Assembly (NCBI GenBank): GCA_023432405.1
Contig: JAEYUQ010000013.1
Coordinates: 1 to 26,810 of the forward strand
Length of the DNA: 26,810 nt
Direction of reading: 5' to 3'
Source of the DNA: Actinomycetes bacterium
Lineage (GTDB): Bacteria; Actinomycetota; Actinomycetes; Mycobacteriales; Mycobacteriaceae
Shown here: in pieces, positions 22,901 to 26,810 of the stretch
Numbering within the stretch: position 1 is the stretch's first letter
Layout: each line of letters starts with the position of its first letter
Position numbers and translations under genes: made by a program
The notes under the pieces: model-generated
Seen by the model: the letters and a program-made list of their open reading frames with translations, nothing else
Database searches by the model: none
What the model was told of the DNA's origin: nothing

Positions 22901-22935
22901 AGGGCGGTTGGTGATTAAGCCAGCCGCCCTTTGTT
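22901..22935 (+). terminator. Intrinsic terminator of pyc
   Basis: AGGGCGGTTGG (22901-22911) and CCAGCCGCCCT (22920-22930) form an 11-bp stem with one G-U pair and an 8-nt loop, followed by TTGTT. A weaker hairpin with TCTCCAG/CTGGAGA arms lies between it and the stop codon. Confidence 0.88.
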
Positions 22936-23022
22936 ATTGAACCAGGGTGGGCTGTTCTGAGTGAAAAGTAACTAACCGTCTTTAAATAGGTGGAGAGCAA
23001 GGCCACCCGCAAGGATTGATTC

Positions 23023-24354
23023 TCAGTCTCGATAGTGCGACATCAACGATGGCCAGGACTCTGTGACATTGAAATCAATGTTGATGGGTTGATCTGAGCG
23101 TGGGAAGGTGCGTTGAGGGCAGTCCTTGCGCTCACAGATGGAGCAGTTCGGTCCGATAGGCACTGCTGTGCGGGGATCGAGGTTCAGGCCATCCGAGTAA
23201 ATCAGACTCGGAGCATCTTCAATGTCGCACCCCAACGCGATAGCCAGATCTCGTCGTGGTTGCCCAAAGCTGGACGGGGAATTGCTGACGGTATGAGCAA
23301 TCCATAGGTAGGTTTTTCCATCTGGCATTGCTGCCACCTGTCTGGTGAAGCGTTCTGCTGTTTCAAAGGCTCTATGAACTGCCCACAGTGGGCACGTCCC
23401 CCCAGTACGTGAAAAGTGGAAGCCTCCTGCTCCAAGACGTTTCGAGATATTTCCCGCCCTATCCGTGCGGATGAAATAGAAAGGAATTCCCTGTGCCCCT
23501 GGACGCTGCAGAGTAGTAAGCCTCAAACAGGTACTCTCCAGGCTGGTGCCAAACTGGGCGCCAATGCGCTCGATGTCATAGCGCGTTTCTTCTGCTGTGG
23601 CCAGAAATGCCGAGTAGGGCATTGTTGTTGCTGCAGCAAAGTATTGGGCCAAGCCAATCTTCGCTAAGTTTTGAGCAGCTTCGCTCTGGAGAGGTTCGCA
23701 CAGTTCTTCCAACACTGAGGAATAGGTGAGAAGAGCGTATTGGAGTGCCACCTCGAAGCACTGCTGGGCTTCAGTAAGGTCACTGCGCAGATTGAGATTG
23801 CGATACTCGGGATCAAAAATGCGACGAGGTCCCTTGGAGTGACGAGCAAAGCGAACGGTAACTTTAAGATCCTTGTTCATCACCGACGCGAAGGTACTCA
23901 TCCGGAAGGGGTGAGTACCTAAGGTTTCAGAGAGGGATTCTGCTGCGGTATCCAAGCGGTCGATGTAATTGCTGGATTCAAAGAAGAAATCTTGTACTTC
24001 GCGGTAAGGATCTGGGGTAGTGGAGCCAGGATGTCGTAGGCGGAGTGTAATTGCTTCCGCTAGTTCGGGGGCACGCTCGGCAAGATCTATAACTTGGTTG
24101 GAGGGCACCTCGGGGAACTGGGTACGTAGTTCGGTAACCAGGTGAGCATTACGCTTTGGGGAGAAATAACTGGCCTCCACATGAAAGCGCATTGCCAGCT
24201 TGAGCAGGAGAGATGCGGTGAGAGGACGTTGGTCGTTTTCCAGTTGGTTGAAGTAGCTTGTGGACACGTCCATTTCGCGCGCCATTTGCGCCTGAGTTAG
24301 TTTCCGTGTTAAGCGAAGGCGTCTGATTTGTGCCCCCGCATACAACTTAGACAT
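23023..24354 (-). CDS. prpR: PrpR/RamB-family regulator of propionate metabolism
   Basis: Cytoplasmic transcription regulator of 443 aa. The N-terminal XRE helix-turn-helix (about 4-62) contains LTQAQMAREMDVSTSYFNQL and an ENDQRPLT segment typical of RamB/PrpR. The middle is an ImmA/IrrE-like (DUF955-type) sensor domain and the C-terminus a DUF2083-type region with clustered cysteines Cys404, Cys407 and Cys412; M. tuberculosis PrpR uses C-terminal cysteines for an iron-sulfur cluster. Divergent placement beside prpD copies the Rv1129c-Rv1130 arrangement and favours PrpR over RamB. Two RamB/PrpR-like TTTGCAAA sites lie in the shared region. The ATG at 24354 has only a weak AGG upstream. Likely activates prpDB in response to a methylcitrate-pathway metabolite. 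Confidence 0.87.
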   Translation of the reverse strand: MSKLYAGAQIRRLRLTRKLTQAQMAREMDVSTSYFNQLENDQRPLTASLLLKLAMRFHVEASYFSPKRNAHLVTELRTQFPEVPSNQVIDLAERAPELAEAITLRLRHPGSTTPDPYREVQDFFFESSNYIDRLDTAAESLSETLGTHPFRMSTFASVMNKDLKVTVRFARHSKGPRRIFDPEYRNLNLRSDLTEAQQCFEVALQYALLTYSSVLEELCEPLQSEAAQNLAKIGLAQYFAAATTMPYSAFLATAEETRYDIERIGAQFGTSLESTCLRLTTLQRPGAQGIPFYFIRTDRAGNISKRLGAGGFHFSRTGGTCPLWAVHRAFETAERFTRQVAAMPDGKTYLWIAHTVSNSPSSFGQPRRDLAIALGCDIEDAPSLIYSDGLNLDPRTAVPIGPNCSICERKDCPQRTFPRSDQPINIDFNVTESWPSLMSHYRD

Positions 24355-24404
24355 GAGGTTGAAGCCTACTTTCTATCCCCCATTTCGGGGCGTTACCTGC
24401 ATCT

Positions 24405-24417
24405 TCTGCAAAGTTTA
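24405..24417. promoter_or_regulatory. RamB/PrpR-like site 1
   Basis: TCTGCAAAGTTTA contains the TTTGCAAA-type core with one mismatch and the GTTT flank of the RamB consensus. It lies 51-63 bp upstream of the prpR ATG. Confidence 0.5.
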
Positions 24418-24445
24418 CAATAAGGCTAAAATATGTCCACAAAAA

Positions 24446-24453
24446 TTTGCAAA
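24446..24453. promoter_or_regulatory. RamB/PrpR-like site 2
   Basis: TTTGCAAA is a perfect self-complementary match to the core motif recognised by RamB/PrpR regulators, flanked by AAAAA and AGT. It is 41 bp from site 1, about four helical turns. Confidence 0.55.
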
Positions 24454-24466
24454 AGTAGCCGGAAAA

Positions 24467-24559
24467 ATGTGATTTAGAACTCATATAGAGTGAGAGCCAC
24501 TTCAGCACAACCTCTCCGATGCCCCTCGCATCCAGGGGTTATGTGGATTTAGTTCTCAT
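24467..24559. repeat. Near-identical repeats upstream of prpD
   Basis: ATGTGATTTAGAACTCAT (24467-24484) and ATGTGGATTTAGTTCTCAT (24541-24559) differ by one inserted base and an AA/TT swap. The second copy ends 32 bp before the prpD ATG. They may be paired activator sites or part of the prpD promoter region. Confidence 0.45.
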
Positions 24560-24591
24560 TCTCCCTGCCATCTTCAACAGAAAGGCTCACT

Positions 24592-26079
24592 ATGATTGAT
24601 CACCTTGTCCGGCCTCATAAGTCAGCAGAGGATTTCCCCATCGAGGAGCATCTTGCATACAAGATTGCCAAGGTTGCTGCTGATCCGGTGGAGGTTCAGG
24701 ACGATGTCAAAGAGATGATCATCAACCGTATTATCGACAACACCGCTGTTGCAGTTGCCTCCGCTACGCGCCGTCCTGTGACTTCCGCCCGTAAGCAGGC
24801 TGAGTCCCACCCGGTGTCCGAAAAGGGATCCACTGTGTACGGTATCGACGGCAAGTACGCTCCTGAATGGGCTGCTTGGGCCAATGGCACTGCAGTCCGT
24901 GAGCTGGACTTCCATGACACCTTCCTGGCCGCTGAGTATTCTCACCCCGGAGATAACATTTCTCCCATCGTGGCTGTAGCTCAGCACGTTGGGGCTTCAG
25001 GTGAGGATCTGCTCCGCGGCCTTGCTACCGGCTACGAAATTCAGGTGGATCTGGTACGCGGTATGAGCTTGCACGCTCACAAGATTGACCACGTGGCTCA
25101 CCTTGGGCCTTCAGTTGCTGCCGGTATCGGCACAATGCTGCACCTGGATGTGGACACCATCTATCAGGCTGTTGGCCAGGCACTTCACACCACCACCGCC
25201 ACCCGCCAGTCCCGCAAGGGCTTGATTTCCTCCTGGAAGGCCTACGCTCCTGCTTTTGCTGGGAAGATGGCTATTGAGGCCGTGGATCGCGCCATGCGTG
25301 GTGAAGGTGCTCCTGCCCCCATCTGGGAGGGCGAAGATGGCTTCATCGCATGGATGCTGGATGGCATGGACGCTGAGTACACCATTCCGCTACCTGCCGA
25401 TGGAGAGCCCAAGCGCGCTATTTTGGATACCTTCACCAAGGAGCACTCTGCTGAGTATCAGTCTCAGGCGCCTATTGATTTGGCTCGTAAGCTGCATGGC
25501 ACCTTTGATACAACGCAGGTGGAGTCCATCGTGCTCAAGACCAGCCACCACACGCATTACGTGATTGGCACGGGCTCCAACGATCCTCAGAAGTTCGATC
25601 CGGACTCCTCGCGCGAGACCCTGGATCACTCCATCATGTATATCTTCGCCGTGGCCCTCGAGGATGGTGCCTGGCACCACGAGAAGTCCTATTCCCCGGA
25701 GCGTGCTCACCGTCCCGAGACTATCGAGCTGTGGCAGAAGATTTCCACGGTGGAAGATCCGGAATGGACCCGCCGCTATCACTCCTCCGATCCCAATGAG
25801 AAGGCTTTTGGTGCTCATGCGGTGATCACTCTCAAGGACGGCACCGTCATTGAGGATGAGCTGGCCGTGGCTGATGCTCACCCCTTGGGAGCACGCCCCT
25901 TCGGCCGTGAGCAGTACATCAACAAGTTCCGCACTCTGGCCGAGGGCAAAGTGGACGAGGCCGAGCAGGAGCGCTTCCTGAAGGCTGTCCAGTCTCTGCC
26001 TGATCTGGAGAACCTCGATGAGCTCAACATCCGCGTCAACCTTGACGACGCCCCTGAAATTCCGGAAGGACTGCTGTAA
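24592..26079 (+). CDS. prpD: 2-methylcitrate dehydratase
   Basis: MmgE/PrpD-family enzyme dehydrating 2-methylcitrate to 2-methyl-cis-aconitate in the methylcitrate cycle, which turns propionyl-CoA and oxaloacetate into pyruvate and succinate. The 495-aa length is normal. Conserved blocks are ANGTAVRELDFHD (97-109), HPGDNISP (118-125), the GYEIQVDL stretch and the C-terminal HPLGARPF region. AGAAAGG lies 7 nt before the ATG. First gene of the prpD-prpB unit, only 3 bp from prpB, and divergent from prpR. Expression probably needs PrpR bound to the TTTGCAAA sites upstream. Confidence 0.96.
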   Translation: MIDHLVRPHKSAEDFPIEEHLAYKIAKVAADPVEVQDDVKEMIINRIIDNTAVAVASATRRPVTSARKQAESHPVSEKGSTVYGIDGKYAPEWAAWANGTAVRELDFHDTFLAAEYSHPGDNISPIVAVAQHVGASGEDLLRGLATGYEIQVDLVRGMSLHAHKIDHVAHLGPSVAAGIGTMLHLDVDTIYQAVGQALHTTTATRQSRKGLISSWKAYAPAFAGKMAIEAVDRAMRGEGAPAPIWEGEDGFIAWMLDGMDAEYTIPLPADGEPKRAILDTFTKEHSAEYQSQAPIDLARKLHGTFDTTQVESIVLKTSHHTHYVIGTGSNDPQKFDPDSSRETLDHSIMYIFAVALEDGAWHHEKSYSPERAHRPETIELWQKISTVEDPEWTRRYHSSDPNEKAFGAHAVITLKDGTVIEDELAVADAHPLGARPFGREQYINKFRTLAEGKVDEAEQERFLKAVQSLPDLENLDELNIRVNLDDAPEIPEGLL

Positions 26080-26082
26080 GTC

Positions 26083-26810
26083 ATGTCTGTACTGTTTAAT
26101 CCTGACGCCACCGCGAGCGAGCGTCGTCAAGCGTTTCGGAAGTCTTTGAACTCCGAGAAAATCACTCGGATGCCGGGTGCCTTCAACGCCTTGGCCTCGC
26201 GTGCTATTCAGGAGGCTGGTTTCGAAGGTGTCTACGTGTCAGGGGCGGTCCTTGCCGCTGACCTGGGATATCCGGACATCGGAATGACAACCCTCACCGA
26301 GGTTGCCCAGCGGTCTACTCAGATTGCGCGTGCTACTGAGCTTCCTGTTCTGGTGGATGCTGACACAGGCTTCGGTGAGCCTATGTCCGCCGCTCGCACC
26401 GTTGCTGAACTTGAGCGGGGTGGAATTGCTGGTTGCCATCTGGAAGACCAGGTCAACCCTAAGCGCTGCGGTCACCTGGACGGCAAGGAAGTTGTTTCCA
26501 CCGATGTCATGATTCGTCGAATTAAGGCAGCCGTGTCTGCTCGCCAAGATCCAGACTTCGTGATTTGTGCTCGTACCGATGCTGCCGGCGTGGAAGGCAT
26601 TGATTCCGCGATTGAGCGCGCCAAGGCATACGCCGATGCCGGTGCAGACCTGATCTTCGCTGAGGCTCTTCACACTCCTGAGGATTTCGAGAAGTTCCGC
26701 AAGGCTGTGGATGTGCCCCTGCTGGCCAACATGACTGAGTTTGGCAAGACTCAGCTTCTACCCGCCAAGCAGCTTGAGGAGATCGGCTTCAATGCCGTGA
26801 TTTACCCAGT
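26083..26810 (+). CDS. prpB: 2-methylisocitrate lyase (partial, cut by window end)
   Basis: Isocitrate-lyase-superfamily enzyme that cleaves 2-methylisocitrate to pyruvate and succinate. The visible 242 residues start MSVLFNPDATASERRQAF and contain the metal-binding VDADTGFG (Asp92, Asp94) and the catalytic loop PKRCGH with Cys129, followed by ICARTDA and EDF-containing C-terminal strands. The reading frame is open to the last base and lacks a stop, so the final 50-60 residues lie outside the window. The ATG is 3 bp after the prpD stop; GGAAGGA near the end of prpD probably serves as its ribosome binding site. A methylcitrate synthase gene (prpC) would be expected next. Confidence 0.94.
   Translation, partial: MSVLFNPDATASERRQAFRKSLNSEKITRMPGAFNALASRAIQEAGFEGVYVSGAVLAADLGYPDIGMTTLTEVAQRSTQIARATELPVLVDADTGFGEPMSAARTVAELERGGIAGCHLEDQVNPKRCGHLDGKEVVSTDVMIRRIKAAVSARQDPDFVICARTDAAGVEGIDSAIERAKAYADAGADLIFAEALHTPEDFEKFRKAVDVPLLANMTEFGKTQLLPAKQLEEIGFNAVIYP

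Noticed and set aside
23023..24354. Assignment of the XRE/IrrE-type regulator as RamB
   Set aside because: The family fits, but its divergent placement against prpD argues for PrpR; the two cannot be separated with certainty without a phylogeny.
1..26810. Search for CRISPR arrays, tRNA/rRNA genes, insertion sequences and phage attachment sites
   Set aside because: No regularly spaced repeats, cloverleaf-like segments, transposase or integrase reading frames were found by eye.

Overview
The window is a gene-dense stretch of actinobacterial chromosome of intermediate GC content, most likely from Corynebacterium or a close relative; I cannot fix the species. The evidence is the gene set (monomeric NADP-isocitrate dehydrogenase, pyruvate carboxylase, O-acetylhomoserine sulfhydrylase, a LpdA-type flavoprotein, a RamB/PrpR-type regulator), the motif types (McbR-like, GlxR-like and RamB/PrpR-like sites), TANNNT -10 boxes, and several ATG starts 7-8 nt after a -10 box (leaderless mRNAs). 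From memory of the Mycobacterium tuberculosis map, the order resembles the Rv3303c-Rv3341 region (lpdA, upp, Rv3311, add, dacB1, yhjD, trpS, icd1, metC, metA), so this is an old core block with local losses and decay rather than a mobile island. I saw no tRNA, rRNA, CRISPR array, transposase or integrase.

Layout. 1-2.76 kb (minus strand): metX and metY, the acetylation/direct-sulfhydrylation route to homocysteine, behind a promoter overlapped by McbR-like operators. 2.76-5.2 kb (minus): cstA-ybdD, a carbon-starvation/peptide or pyruvate transporter pair with a GlxR-like site upstream. 5.5-7.7 kb (minus): icd with a strong intrinsic terminator. 7.86-11.0 kb (plus): xthA, trpS, yhjD. 11.0-13.2 kb: a divergent pair of apparently catalytically dead proteins, a DacB-like carboxypeptidase that has lost all three active-site motifs (minus) and a shortened adenosine-deaminase-like protein (plus). 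13.25-15.76 kb (minus): a conserved hypothetical with an internally duplicated domain, then an overlapping two-gene unit encoding a small helical protein and an NlpC/P60 peptidase without a signal peptide. 15.87-19.06 kb (plus): upp, an XRE regulator bracketed by perfect palindromes, and lpdA. 19.4-22.8 kb (plus): pyc. 23.0-26.8 kb: prpR (minus) divergent from prpD-prpB (plus), the methylcitrate cycle; prpB runs off the end.

The metabolic theme is central carbon flow around pyruvate, oxaloacetate and propionyl-CoA (pyc, icd, prpDB, cstA) plus sulfur amino-acid synthesis. The most unusual parts are the pseudo-enzyme pair at 11.0-13.2 kb, the small-helical-protein plus leaderless NlpC/P60 pair at 14.5-15.8 kb (a candidate type VII-like export pair), and the palindromes and direct repeats around the XRE regulator at 16.6-17.4 kb.
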